A stretch of 27,513 bases of DNA from CAVPRW01 sp046727435 [NCBI: bacterium] (GCA_046727435.1 JBKPCR010000494.1:1-27513), one strand, 5' to 3'; positions 1 to 8,345 are shown, numbered from the stretch's first letter. The notes: generated from the letters alone by a model not told the origin. A program made the numbers and translations.

Positions 1-151
1 GCGTTCGACCGCCCGCCTCGGCCGCTAGCCGCCCCACACGTGGGCGCACAATACGTCACCGTCATTGCGAGCCAGAGTCCTCAGCACCCGTCGGCTCCGT
101 TATATCTGACCCGCCGTGTGGTTCAGGGCTGGGGCCGGAGCAGACATCGGT

Positions 152-529
152 TCAGACAGTGGCCGGTGCTAACACCGTGAAGCAGCGGGTGTGGACGAAA
201 TGTCCTTCGTCGTCGAACAGGACGCTGGACGCGATCAGCACGTTCTGAAGCGAGCCGTTCTTGTGGCGGAGGCGAGCCCGATAATTATACAGCGTCTCGC
301 CCTTCGACAGACGATTGAAAATGTCCGCGATGACATCGGGGTCGGCGTGGAACTCGGCGATGTCATGCCCTATATACTCCTCACGGGTGTAGCCGAGCGG
401 CTCATAATCGGCTCGGTTGGCCCAGAGGATAGTCCCATCGGCGGCAACCCAATGCAACCCGACCACCCCGTTGTCGAGGTAATCGACCATATCCGTCTCG
501 GTTCGGATAAACGTGCCTGTCTTCTCCAT
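152..529 (-). CDS. Single PAS-domain protein (truncated sensor)
   Basis: The 125-residue product is almost entirely one PAS domain. The order is GLHWVAADGTILWAN, then GYTREEYIGHDIAEFHAD, then the terminal strands ending in HTRCFT. In sensor kinases of this type CFT is followed by a linker (RDITERK or similar) and a kinase domain. Here seven unrelated residues and a stop follow, so no output domain is present. The ATG is preceded by AGGAG at a spacing of about eight bases. The protein is probably cytoplasmic and could bind a small ligand or pair with another protein. It may equally be the surviving N-terminus of a longer kinase. The PAS assignment is firm; an independent function is uncertain. 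Confidence 0.8.
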   Translation of the reverse strand: MEKTGTFIRTETDMVDYLDNGVVGLHWVAADGTILWANRADYEPLGYTREEYIGHDIAEFHADPDVIADIFNRLSKGETLYNYRARLRHKNGSLQNVLIASSVLFDDEGHFVHTRCFTVLAPATV

Positions 530-691
530 GGCTCATACTCCTGTCTCGCTATTGCGCACGAAAGCCTACCAGACAAAGCGTATAGGAAATTAAAGCGCCC
601 TTTACCAATGACCACGGTTGCTTCAGCCGGGGCATACCTCCTTCCCACTCCGGTGGAACATGAGCTTCACAGTAGGGATGAGCCGACGAGT

Positions 692-1195
692 TTACGAGGT
701 CGGCTCAATCCGCCAGTGAGGCGGCTGCCTGACAAGCACTACGAACATCATGAAATGGGTGACCAATAGCGCGGGCACGGCCACTGTCGGAATAAAATAG
801 GTGGCCCCGAGGTCGCCAACACGAACCCGTTGCACACCTTGAAATAACGCATTCAGTAAGTCGAGCGTGCCCTCAATGTTGAAGACCCACAACGGAGGCG
901 TCGCCACAAACCACTCAAGGCGCACGGCGATGAGCGCAACAAGTGCCAGCACCGCTGCAAGCAGGTCTCCATACGCGGCTGGGTTTGCGAAACCGGCATC
1001 CAGTGCTTGCGCGGTAACCCCCGGGATCAAAAATGCGAGGCCAACGTAGCGAAAACTGTGCAGGAGCAACAGCGGTGTGAGCGCACGCTTTCGGGAAACC
1101 GACTTCAACCATGGCATGACATACCATTGTGCGGCCAGCCCGAAGGCTACAAGGCCAAAGAAAAGGCTGACAGGCATGATCAGTTCGCGGTTCAT
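692..1195 (-). CDS. Hypothetical integral membrane protein
   Basis: About 167 residues with five or so hydrophobic segments, beginning MNRELIMPVSLFFGLVAFGL and ending near a PTVAVPALLVTHFMMFVVLV segment. I chose the ATG at 1195 because GAGGAG lies upstream at a workable distance and the membrane protein begins there. The frame stays open to 1282, but that extension runs through a repeated leader sequence that also precedes the DUF488 gene. No catalytic motif is visible and I do not recognise a named family. It probably sits in the cytoplasmic membrane. The neighbouring PAS gene is on the same strand about 160 bases downstream, so co-transcription is possible but not shown. Confidence 0.75.
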   Translation of the reverse strand: MNRELIMPVSLFFGLVAFGLAAQWYVMPWLKSVSRKRALTPLLLLHSFRYVGLAFLIPGVTAQALDAGFANPAAYGDLLAAVLALVALIAVRLEWFVATPPLWVFNIEGTLDLLNALFQGVQRVRVGDLGATYFIPTVAVPALLVTHFMMFVVLVRQPPHWRIEPTS

Positions 1196-1227
1196 TCCGT
1201 TTCGATCTCCTCTGCTTTGCCGAAAGC

Positions 1228-1292
1228 CGCCTAACCATTGATGATCTGGCGGATGTGCCCTAATACATGGATAATGGGGCATTTTTCGGGCC
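1228..1292 (-). repeat. Leader repeat, copy 1
   Basis: This 65-base segment lies about 30 bases upstream of the membrane-protein start. It matches 22627-22690, which lies at a similar distance and in the same orientation upstream of the DUF488 gene. The copies share exact blocks CGCCTAACCATTGA and GATGTGCCCT, and a partly self-complementary part of the form GCCCT..ATA..GGGGC. The position suggests a promoter-proximal or 5' leader element, or a small dispersed repeat; the sequence alone does not decide. Confidence 0.55.
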
Positions 1293-1831
1293 CATGAACC
1301 AGCTCTCAGCCGTACGCCTTTGAGGGTCGGACACGAGCAGTCGATCGGTGCTGGGAGCCGGCGTGAGAGCCTCGCCCTTGAGAAAGCTTAGGTGCGCTTG
1401 AGGAGTTGTGGCCTTAGAAAGAAATAGCCAGGCGTCAGGGGGTGTGTCAGGACGGACGCTGAGCGGTACCGATGGGGACGGTCGCCAGGCATTGGAGGCC
1501 TCCTTCATCATGGGAAAAACGGGATCACCCAGCCAGAGTGGAGTGGCGTGATTGTAGCGGTGCCGGTCGACCCTGTCAACGCCGACATGGGAACCGGGGT
1601 GCTCGCGGCAGGGCGGGGATGGCGCACATGCAGGCACGCCCCGCTATCCTGTCCCGACCGCGGTGTGAACGCACCGCCCCAGTATGCTCCATGTCTGAGG
1701 CTTATCGCCACGCCCCTGCTCTGATGGACCGATTCGAGCGGGTCACGACTGGTCGCAGTGCATCCGTGAAGCGCGCGCCGTGGTGCGCCCGCGACACCTT
1801 GCCCGACAGCCGTGCCGGCCCACGCCTCTGT
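1293..1831. other. Gene-free stretch
   Basis: I see no convincing gene here. The open frames on both strands have the skewed composition of shadow frames and lack good start sites. One hairpin, GCGGTG-TGAACG-CACCGC, lies near 1661-1678. Confidence 0.5.
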
Positions 1832-1909
1832 TTGTAAAAAATGACCCCCACCTGACCATTTACGGGCGCGAGAGAGCAGGCCGAAAGAGCCGAGTGACGT
1901 TTTTTACAA
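1832..1909. mobile_element. 78-bp inverted-repeat mini element (possible IS end relic)
   Basis: A perfect 10-bp inverted repeat, TTGTAAAAAA at 1832-1841 and its complement at 1900-1909, bounds about 58 bases. The left arm continues as TGACCCCCACCTGACC, which resembles the ends of IS21-type insertion sequences from memory. It interrupts the reading frame of the adjacent comM relic. No target duplication is evident. It could be a miniature transposable element or two fused IS ends. Confidence 0.45.
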
Positions 1910-1913
1910 GACG

Positions 1914-2126
1914 GCCACCGCTCAAGCCCCCAGCGGCGACGGGGTCATGGATTGACGCCACGCCCGCACGGTCGGCAGGTGGTAGACAGTCGCCGGTGAG
2001 GCCGGCGACGCGGTGGATACCCGTGGTCTCAATCGCCTCGGCGACGGTCATCGCCGGCAGGATGGTGGTAAGTCGCCGTGCCAGCATCGACTTGCCCGCC
2101 CCAGGGGGGCCGAGCAAGAGGACATT
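1914..2126 (-). pseudogene. comM/yifB (Mg-chelatase-like AAA ATPase) relic 1
   Basis: On the minus strand the translation begins NVLLLGPPGAGKSMLARRL, then TTILPAMTVAEAIETTGIH and RVAGLTG. This is the Walker A region of the ComM/YifB family, whose intact members are about 500 residues. Only about 70 residues survive. The part just beyond (expected RPFRAPHHTISDAGLIGGG) has decayed to a barely recognisable form, and the frame is then broken by the inverted-repeat element at 1832-1909. The sequence upstream of Walker A (2127-2160) is not comM, but resembles the corresponding flank of relic 2. No function is expected. Confidence 0.75.
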
Positions 2127-2279
2127 ATGGTCAGAACGCCTGCATGACCTTCAGCTTTATGCTGCCATCTCGACATGACGGCGGCCAACAGGGCTCCAGC
2201 ATGCGCTGACGTGGGGCAGGTGTCGCGCTTACTGCCCTGCTACTGGGTTGGTGTATGGCCAGAAGTGGTCCCGGTCAGG

Positions 2280-2636
2280 TCAAGATAGCGTCTCCAGCAG
2301 CGCCTTGGCCTCCTGCAAGTCGGCGGTGTCAAAGCCCTCGGTGAACCAGCCGTAGATCGGTGCCAGCAGCTCGCGGGCTTCCTCGCGCTGGCCATTCTGC
2401 TGCCACAGCCGACTCAGGCTCAGGGCCGCTCGCAGCTCCAAGGACTTAGCCTGCTGGCGACAGGTCACGTCGAGCGCGTGACGACAGCGGGCCTCCACCT
2501 CCCTGTCATGCTCCGCCGTGCGGGCCAGACGCAATTCGTCTTTGAGCCAATGCAACTCGGCCTCCCAGCGGCACCTCCCTTGGTCGTTTGGCACAGCCAG
2601 CCCATCCTCCAGCAGGGCGAGCCCTTCCTCGCGCTG
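2280..2636 (-). pseudogene. C-terminal TPR fragment of a class III cyclase/AAA ATPase
   Basis: The minus-strand frame reads QREEGLALLEDGLAV, then WEAELHWLKDELRLAR, then KSLELRAALSLSRLWQQ and ELLAPIYGWFTEGFDTADL, and stops at 2280. This is the typical C-terminus of long (about 1100-residue) proteins with an N-terminal class III adenylate/guanylate cyclase domain, an AAA ATPase and C-terminal TPRs. A TAG ends the homology at 2637-2639, so it is a fragment without a native start. The N-terminal part of the same kind of protein lies at about 6770-7110 on the same strand, beyond the CHAT/TIR operon. Confidence 0.8.
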
Positions 2637-2742
2637 CTACGCCGTTGCAGGGGCCCTAGTCAACAGGCCTAGACATACGGCTGAAAAATCGCTGTCCCTA
2701 TGATTCGCCAGGCCGCCAGTCCCTGAGGTTAATGATTTCGCG

Positions 2743-3795
2743 TTAGAGTCCGCGCTCGAACCGAATCATTCGTGTGAGCCCTTTCAACGCGTCAGGCGCG
2801 ACCTTCCCGCCGACAGCGACCAGGTTGTGCAGTTTGTGCGCAAAGCGCTCCAGGGATTCTTCCGACCAGCTCCGCTCCTGCGCTGCGAGAAACTTAAAGA
2901 ACCTCACGCGCTCTGCTACAAGCGCCGGCACCACACCGGTGAAGTCTTCAAACAGGTATGTGGGTGTGTTCATCTCCGAGAGCGGCTTGAGCACCGACAC
3001 CAGGTAGGGACCCTTCAGATAAGATTTGTCTAAATGGCTGAGGAAGATTTCAGCCGCCGTGTAATCATAGACTGCCAGCACATTGGCCGCCCACTCGGCG
3101 TTGGAGTGGCCGGGTTCAGGTCTCCTCTTGAGCGGAATGTAGGTCGCGTTGAGCCTACTTGGGCGCACGTGTTTGCCCAGGTACTCGTCGACGTCTTGCA
3201 GTAAGAGGAGGTAGGCCTCAATCATCTTTGCGTATCTGGCGTTCGCTTCGGTATCCATGGGCGGAGCGCTCAAGAGCAGATAGCTGTAAAGGCCGTAACC
3301 GGGTTCTTCGGACTCGCCGGGCAGCAGGTAGCGTTTAGCCGAAAACAGCTTCTCGCCCCGAATCGTGCCGCGATCTGGGATCACCGCTTCCTGCTTCCCG
3401 ATGAACACCTCCACCGCGCAGCGCACTTCACTCTCGCCTGGTTCAGTGACCCTGACGGTGGCAACGAGCTTCTTGCGTCCTTCTCTGGGCTCGACCTTCA
3501 CTCTGGACAGGTCCCAGCGTGCCTCTGCGGCCTGGGTTGTGATGCGGCCCTCTGGCACCTGCCACTGAAAGGTAATCCGTTGGGTGATCGGCTGGCCATC
3601 CGGCGTGCTTGCCCACGCCTTCAGTGTCGCGCTTTCTCCCTCGACGATGGCGGGCTGCTCGGTGAGACAGATGATTTCCATGGTGTTGGCGGCGTCCTTG
3701 CTCCCCTCAGCCGGAGCACCAATGGGGAGGGGCTGAGCCAGCAGCATGGCCACATACCAAACATGAATGGCGAAGAACGCTGAACTCTTGCTCAC
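2743..3795 (-). CDS. Secreted Ig-like-domain protein, third gene of CHAT-TIR operon
   Basis: 350 residues. The N-terminus has a hydrophobic segment (AFFAIHVWYVAMLLAQPLPIG) with a plausible signal-peptidase site near GAPA. Residues about 40-135 have the strand pattern of an Ig/PKD-like fold (VEGESATLKAWAST, ITFQWQVPEG, LVATVRVTEPGESEVRCAVEVFIG). The remaining 215 residues look mainly helical and are not recognised. The start is a GTG preceded by GAGGAG, and it overlaps the TIR stop codon in a GTGA arrangement, so translational coupling is likely. A periplasmic or outer-surface role linked to the TIR and CHAT proteins is an inference from synteny. The frame is intact. I cannot name a family. 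Confidence 0.8.
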   Translation of the reverse strand: MSKSSAFFAIHVWYVAMLLAQPLPIGAPAEGSKDAANTMEIICLTEQPAIVEGESATLKAWASTPDGQPITQRITFQWQVPEGRITTQAAEARWDLSRVKVEPREGRKKLVATVRVTEPGESEVRCAVEVFIGKQEAVIPDRGTIRGEKLFSAKRYLLPGESEEPGYGLYSYLLLSAPPMDTEANARYAKMIEAYLLLLQDVDEYLGKHVRPSRLNATYIPLKRRPEPGHSNAEWAANVLAVYDYTAAEIFLSHLDKSYLKGPYLVSVLKPLSEMNTPTYLFEDFTGVVPALVAERVRFFKFLAAQERSWSEESLERFAHKLHNLVAVGGKVAPDALKGLTRMIRFERGL

Positions 3796-4514
3796 GTGCT
3801 CCTCTTTCGTTTACTCAGCAATCTGCGCCACAGCCCTCTGACCCCGAGCACCAGCGCACAGAACACCAGGAGCAAGAACAACAGCTCTTCGGTGCCAAGC
3901 TGGCGGTTGGAGAGATAGGCAGACATGCCTGCGAACAGCGTCAAGGCGAACGCGGGGCCGAGTATCTTCCCATCGAGCTTGAGCCAAGACGTGCGCTCTG
4001 GCGTGGGCATGGGCCTGTCCTGGGCGTCGGATCGAGCGGCCACCGCGATACCTCCCACGGCCATGATATCCTCGACCAGCACTTCGAGATCAGCTTGACG
4101 GCGCGCGTGTGTGTCCCCGATCTTGCGCGCCTGCTGGTCACAGAGTTTGCGCAAGTCCTGCGGCAACTGCTCCACGCTGGGCATCAGTGCCTCATCGACC
4201 AGCACTGGAATGACCGTCACATCGGACCGGCCTAGGGCGAGGGCGATTTCCTGGTGATGCACGTCGTCGGCCAGGTGGATGCGCGGGCGGTGCTGTGCAT
4301 CGGCGATCGTGAGCCAGCGCGGGCCGATCACCACTAACATCACTGTGCAGCGGTCCAGCGCGCTCTGAATCTGGTCGCGCCAATTGCCGGCGTGCAGTGT
4401 GTCTTTGTCGAGGAAAACTTGATCGGCGCCAAACACCTCGGCGAGATCATCGCGCAGCGAGATCGCCCATGCCTTGGCATCGGCTTGCCGATAACTCACA
4501 AAAATACCCGCCAT
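3792..4514 (-). CDS. TIR-domain protein with C-terminal membrane anchor
   Basis: 240 residues. A TIR domain occupies about residues 2-140: IFVSYRQADAKAWA, then FGADQVFLDKDTLHAGNW, then VMLVVIGPRWL. A later VHHQEIALAL segment aligns with the loop that carries the catalytic glutamate of NAD-cleaving TIRs, which would be Glu89. Two hydrophobic segments follow near the C-terminus (about 190-230), ending in a basic tail, so the TIR domain is probably held at the inner face of the membrane. I chose the ATG at 4514 because GGAGG lies five bases upstream; the frame extends much further but through the CHAT gene. It lies 50 bases after the CHAT gene and overlaps the next gene by four bases. Known TIR NADases deplete NAD or make cyclic-ADPR-type signals; activity here is inferred. 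Confidence 0.88.
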   Translation of the reverse strand: MAGIFVSYRQADAKAWAISLRDDLAEVFGADQVFLDKDTLHAGNWRDQIQSALDRCTVMLVVIGPRWLTIADAQHRPRIHLADDVHHQEIALALGRSDVTVIPVLVDEALMPSVEQLPQDLRKLCDQQARKIGDTHARRQADLEVLVEDIMAVGGIAVAARSDAQDRPMPTPERTSWLKLDGKILGPAFALTLFAGMSAYLSNRQLGTEELLFLLLVFCALVLGVRGLWRRLLSKRKRST

Positions 4515-4564
4515 GCGTCCTCCGCGTCGCGATCGCCGGCTCGCCTTCGAAGGTGTGTGCCCCA

Positions 4565-6415
4565 TTAGCGTACTATAGGCAACGGTGCCCAGTTGCCAAT
4601 CGGCACAAAGGCGGCCCAGTAATAGGGGTGCCAGCGGTCCTGGCTGGCGATCATCGCCTTTTGCACCTCCCGCAGGGCCCCGGAACGGCCTTCGCCCTTG
4701 AGCAAGCCCCGGTAGTAATCCACCATCAGGTCCTTGGTCGCGTCGTCGGCGACTTTCCATAAGGATGTGACTTGCGTCTCCGCACCGGCCAACACCAGCG
4801 CTCGGCGCAGGCCGTACACGCCCTCGCCGTTTTTCACTTCGCCTACCCCGGTCTCGCACGCGGACAGGATCACGAGCTCAGTTCCCCTCAGATCGAGCTG
4901 CGCGGCTTCGAAGGCGGTCAAGATGCCGTCGTCGTTCGTTCCTGAGCGGCGCGCATTGGCGCCAGCCAGCGCCAGTCCCGAGCGTAGCAGGGGATTCTCG
5001 CTGACGCGGACTGGCCGTTGATCTGGCGAGAACCCCACCGGCTTGAGGGCATCAGCAGGGATCGGCTGGTCTCGGAGAAAGAACCCATGGGTGGCCACAT
5101 GCAAGAGGCGCGGGCCGTGCAGGTGCTTGAGCTGGGCTTCCGTCGCGTTCACTCCTGTGAGCACGTGATGGTCGAGGAGCTTCAGCAGGGCTTTCAGCGC
5201 GTTGGCCTCGGCCGCCGTGCCGGGGAGCGGCGTGAACACCTGGATCGGTCCATCAGCGTGCGCCACGCGCTTGGCGTTCCGAATTTTCCTGCCTGGCGCT
5301 CTAATGGCGGCGCTCTGCCCGTAGGCCGGATCGGCCACGACCACTGTGCTGCCTCTCGGTCTCGATGCCGAGGCAAGGCGCAACAGATCGCGTCCGCTGG
5401 TCAGATAGGTGATTTCGAAGCGTGTCGCCACATACTCACCCTGATCATCCAGCAGTGCGGCAAATGGCACCAGATTCAACGCACCGTCGGGCGCGATCAA
5501 CACGCGTTCGGCGTTGTCCACATAAGGAAGTAGCCGCTTGAGCAGCTTCGCGGATAACTCCTCAGCCAGTTCCTTGACATCGGTGCGCTTGGGGTCGCTC
5601 ACTGCTCCACGAAATTCACGGACGAGGGATTCGACCGCCGCCGCGTCGCCCATATCTATCGCGACCGGTTCGCCTTCGTGCGTGAGGACATAGGTGAGGT
5701 AACGAGGCTTGTCCCATTTGGTCTCGTCCTTTGCCTTGGGATCGAACGGTCGGTAGCGAAACCGTTCTACGAGCACCGCACTGGGAGGAATGGCTTGGCG
5801 CACGGCCGCTAACGTGATCGGCACGAGTTGCTGGCGAAACTCGGCACTGCGCTTCGCGAGCTCCGCTTCCAACGTCTCCTGCTGCCGCACAAGGTCGTCC
5901 AGGCGCCGGCGGTAAGTTTCGAGCGGCAACTTATCGTGACCCTGGGAGTTCAAGGTCGACCACTGCTGCGCCACCCTGGCCAGTTGCTCGAACAGCGTGC
6001 GGTCCTCAGGTCTCACGCTCTGCCGCAGCCGCGCCACACTGTCCGACATTGCATCCAGCACCCGGCCTTTGTATTGCAATACACTGGTGAGGCCGAGCGC
6101 GATCGCTTGAGGGCTCGCCACCGACACAGAGAATGACACGTTCGCGGAAGTGTCGTCGGCCAACTGTTGCAGGTATGCCTGTTTGCGTGCCTCGGAGCCG
6201 GAGAGCAGAAAACGCCCAGTGTTCTTCTCTTGAATTACGAGCACCTGCCTCATTAGCGGCTCGGCCTGGGCGTATGCACCAGTGGCATGGTAGAGCCCGG
6301 CCAGGCTGCTGAGCGCGGTGGCGGTGTCGGGGTGCCCGGGGCCCAGCGCCTTCTCCCTGATCGCGAGCACCCGTTGGTACAGCGGCTCGGCCTGGGCGTA
6401 CGCACCGGTGGCGCG
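4565..6415 (-). CDS. TPR-CHAT protease-like protein, main part (after in-frame TAG)
   Basis: This is the bulk of a 703-residue frame that starts at 6676 and is broken by TAG at 6416-6418. TPR units of the kinesin-light-chain type come first (ALGPGHPDTATALSSLAGLY), then a helical region, then a CHAT (caspase-like) domain over roughly the last 330 residues. The expected catalytic pair is present: His in LLHVATHGFF (about residue 530 of the full frame) and Cys in LVILSACETGVG (about 607). The internal GTG at 6370 lacks a ribosome-binding site, so I regard the ORF as the continuation of the upstream frame. CHAT proteases cleave partner proteins. Here the likely partners are the TIR and Ig-like proteins encoded downstream, which is an inference from operon order. 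Confidence 0.85.
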   Translation of the reverse strand, partial: RATGAYAQAEPLYQRVLAIREKALGPGHPDTATALSSLAGLYHATGAYAQAEPLMRQVLVIQEKNTGRFLLSGSEARKQAYLQQLADDTSANVSFSVSVASPQAIALGLTSVLQYKGRVLDAMSDSVARLRQSVRPEDRTLFEQLARVAQQWSTLNSQGHDKLPLETYRRRLDDLVRQQETLEAELAKRSAEFRQQLVPITLAAVRQAIPPSAVLVERFRYRPFDPKAKDETKWDKPRYLTYVLTHEGEPVAIDMGDAAAVESLVREFRGAVSDPKRTDVKELAEELSAKLLKRLLPYVDNAERVLIAPDGALNLVPFAALLDDQGEYVATRFEITYLTSGRDLLRLASASRPRGSTVVVADPAYGQSAAIRAPGRKIRNAKRVAHADGPIQVFTPLPGTAAEANALKALLKLLDHHVLTGVNATEAQLKHLHGPRLLHVATHGFFLRDQPIPADALKPVGFSPDQRPVRVSENPLLRSGLALAGANARRSGTNDDGILTAFEAAQLDLRGTELVILSACETGVGEVKNGEGVYGLRRALVLAGAETQVTSLWKVADDATKDLMVDYYRGLLKGEGRSGALREVQKAMIASQDRWHPYYWAAFVPIGNWAPLPIVR

Positions 6416-6676
6416 CTAGAGCGTGGCGAGGCAGCTGAGCGCAATAGCGGTGTCGGGGTGCTCGGGGCCCAGCATTTTTTCGTGGAGCGCTATCGAGCGT
6501 GCGGCAAGTGATATGGCTTTGTCGTATTGGCCTTGACTACGGAGTTCTTCGACTTGCGCGCTCAGCTCTTCTGCTTCTTGGATCGACCGTTCCTGCGCGC
6601 CAACACTTCCCGCGAGCGTGAGAGCAAATAGCAACACCAAGCCTGCGCTGCACCAATGTAGGGCTCGCTTCCTCAT
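6416..6676 (-). CDS. N-terminal signal peptide and TPR start of the CHAT protein
   Basis: 86 residues before a TAG. It starts MRKRALHWCSAGLVLLFALT with a cleavage site near GSVGAQ, so the CHAT protein is exported. A TPR follows (AISLAARSIALHEKMLGPEHPDTA). After CLATL the TAG replaces a residue that is usually Tyr or similar before RATGAYAQAEPLYQR, which continues in the same frame with no loss of homology. AGGAGG sits five bases before the ATG. The stop may be a recent nonsense mutation or a base-call error. If real, the operon makes a short secreted peptide, or needs readthrough to make the protease. Confidence 0.75.
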   Translation of the reverse strand: MRKRALHWCSAGLVLLFALTLAGSVGAQERSIQEAEELSAQVEELRSQGQYDKAISLAARSIALHEKMLGPEHPDTAIALSCLATL

Positions 6677-6712
6677 CCGGGCCTCCTACAGTCACTCGAT
6701 AGGTTCTTCTCG

Positions 6713-6727
6713 GATCAAACCTTGATC
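6713..6727. promoter_or_regulatory. Palindrome upstream of CHAT-TIR operon
   Basis: GATCAA-ACC-TTGATC is a perfect six-base dyad centred about 44 bases upstream of the CHAT start codon. It is well placed for a repressor or activator site. No matching regulator was identified, and chance occurrence cannot be excluded. Confidence 0.3.
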
Positions 6728-6769
6728 ATTGCGCCCTAACAGCACCGTGACCGCTGGAATATGAGTAAC

Positions 6770-7110
6770 AGGTCACGCACCACCAAGCCGCATCGCCGAC
6801 TTGCACCGCGTGATGCTCCTGTGCGACTGGCACGCCAAACAGCGTCACGATGCCATCGCCCATCACTTGGTTGATGGTACCCACGTGGCAGTCCACGGCG
6901 CGATCATCCATTCGAGTATCGAATCGAGAATTGCTCGCGCCTCCTTCGAGTCATAGTCGTCCAACAGCTCCATCGAGTCCTTACAGATTGGCAAGAGGAC
7001 CGTCACCTGCGTGCGCTCGCCTTCAAGCATGACCTTGAAGGTGAGGATGTTCTCGGCCTAGTCCTTACGCAGATACTCCAGCGGTGACGGGGCGGGCATG
7101 GACGGTGGCG
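6770..7110 (-). pseudogene. N-terminal catalytic fragment of class III cyclase
   Basis: On the minus strand, AENILTFKVMLEGERTQVTVLL and SMELLDDYDSKEARAILDSIL are followed, after a frameshift near 6910, by GTINQVMGDGIVTLFGVPVAQ and EHHAV. This is the start of a class III adenylate/guanylate cyclase domain of the cyclase-ATPase-TPR family. A TAG at 7058-7060 and the frameshift show decay, and the metal-binding Asp of the expected FADLKGS motif is lost (LPICKDS). The rest of the protein is missing except for the TPR tail at 2280-2636, on the same strand beyond the CHAT-TIR operon. Confidence 0.75.
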
Positions 7111-7234
7111 CCGGGCTCTGCGTCGTGAGTGGGGTGCTACACTCGATCCAACACCTGGCCCGATTGGGCCTATTAGCATCGCAGTGCAGGCATCGCATCC
7201 GTATGCCCTCCGGTACGGTCGTGCTGGTGATCAT

Positions 7235-7266
7235 GGCATGGGTGGGGAGGCGTCCTCACCCATGCC
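7235..7266. other. Strong 14-bp hairpin
   Basis: GGCATGGGTGGGGA pairs with TCCTCACCCATGCC (one G-T pair) around a GGCG loop. No T-run follows, so it is not a canonical terminator. It lies in gene-free DNA between the cyclase and comM relics. The rest of 7111-7639 shows no gene that I can support. Confidence 0.4.
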
Positions 7267-7639
7267 TCTCATCAAGGGGTCTGGGATAGTGTGTCAGTAC
7301 TCCACACGCACCCTCATGTCAAGTCGAAAGGATGGCAGGACTCTTAATCGATCTACATGAGATGGGTACACATCCATTGCCGTAAGCCCTCGTTGGTGCG
7401 GCATCTCGGCGAGCCCGCCTGCGCCAATCTCGTAAAGACTGATTGAGACCCTGGAGCAGTGAGCAGAGGTGGTTCGGCCTTGGAGGCCAATACCAGTCCC
7501 ATCATGGTGGTGCACTCCCGCGCGCTCCCCGAACCTTTACCATCATGACCTGTAGAGCTCAGGGGGCACACCTATGGTGACCGAGGTTTTGCTGCTGCTG
7601 GCCTGTCAAGCCCACGCGCCTCGATCTGCTGGCAGCTGG

Positions 7640-7755
7640 GGCTCCGTGTAGGCTCAATGGCCTCGGCGAGGGTCATCGCCGGCAAAATGACGGTGCTCCA
7701 CCGGGGCAACACTAATATACTCGCCCCTGGAGGTCCCAGGATCAGAGATATGATC
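7640..7755 (-). pseudogene. comM/yifB relic 2
   Basis: The minus strand reads SLILGPPGAS, then TVILPAMTLAEAIEPT, matching the Walker A to helix region of ComM but with the Walker A lysine region scrambled (GASILV instead of GAGKSM). Only about 38 residues are recognisable. The flank upstream of the homology shares AGAACGCCTGC and a nearby GCTTTAT with relic 1, so these two relics seem to derive from one duplicated junction rather than from two independent comM genes. Confidence 0.65.
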
Positions 7756-7799
7756 GGCAGAACGCCTGCCTCTGCTTTATATCTCTGGGTGGCCACTGC

Positions 7800-8345
7800 G
7801 CATCGTCCTTAGCCTAGCAAGAGTGATACCACACGAAAGCCATCCCACGACATCCATGACGATACCGGCACACCCGCATCAGGGCAGGCCAGAAGGACAC
7901 GACACCTCTGGTCAGGACTCGCCATCCAGGCGCGTCACCTGCACCCCGGCAGACCGCCATCACGTGCCCAGCCGACCAGGGACACGCGTGTCTGGTCCTG
8001 CACAGGGCTGCGCACATCTAGATACGGCCGCGAGCCGCTGGAGAGAGGTTGACCTGACTTGGTGCGGCGCTGGCTGCCTGGGCACAGAGGCCGTGGCGTG
8101 TCTGACCACGCAACCTCGGGATGGGCAGCTCCCGCTGTGCAAGGAGCGATGTCGATCGCTGCTGGTCACCTGTCGAGAGCCCGTGTCGATATCCGTCACG
8201 GTCATCACGAAGGATGACGCCATCCTCCTGTGGGCCGTGCCCACCTGGTATACTATTAGGCAGAAACGCCTGCGCACAGACGAAGTCACGAGGACAGCAG
8301 TGGCGAGAGGGTCCCACGAAGGACGATGAGGAGGTCGAGACGCCT
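7800..8345. other. Gene-free stretch before small membrane protein gene
   Basis: Open frames exist on both strands but none has recognisable domains, a good start or believable codon use. A palindrome GTGGGC-CGT-GCCCAC at about 8230-8244 is followed by TATACT at 8249-8254, which could be a regulated promoter for the gene at 8346. GGCAGAAACGCCTGC near 8259 echoes the flank of comM relics 1 and 2. Confidence 0.35.

Noticed and set aside
1260-1837. Overlapping ORFs on both strands
   Set aside because: They have shadow-like composition, no recognisable motif and no supported start.
2127-8275. Integron attC sites around the AGAACGCCTGC motifs
   Set aside because: The motifs do not fit the attC core consensus (RYYYAAC/GTTRRRY) and no integrase gene is present.
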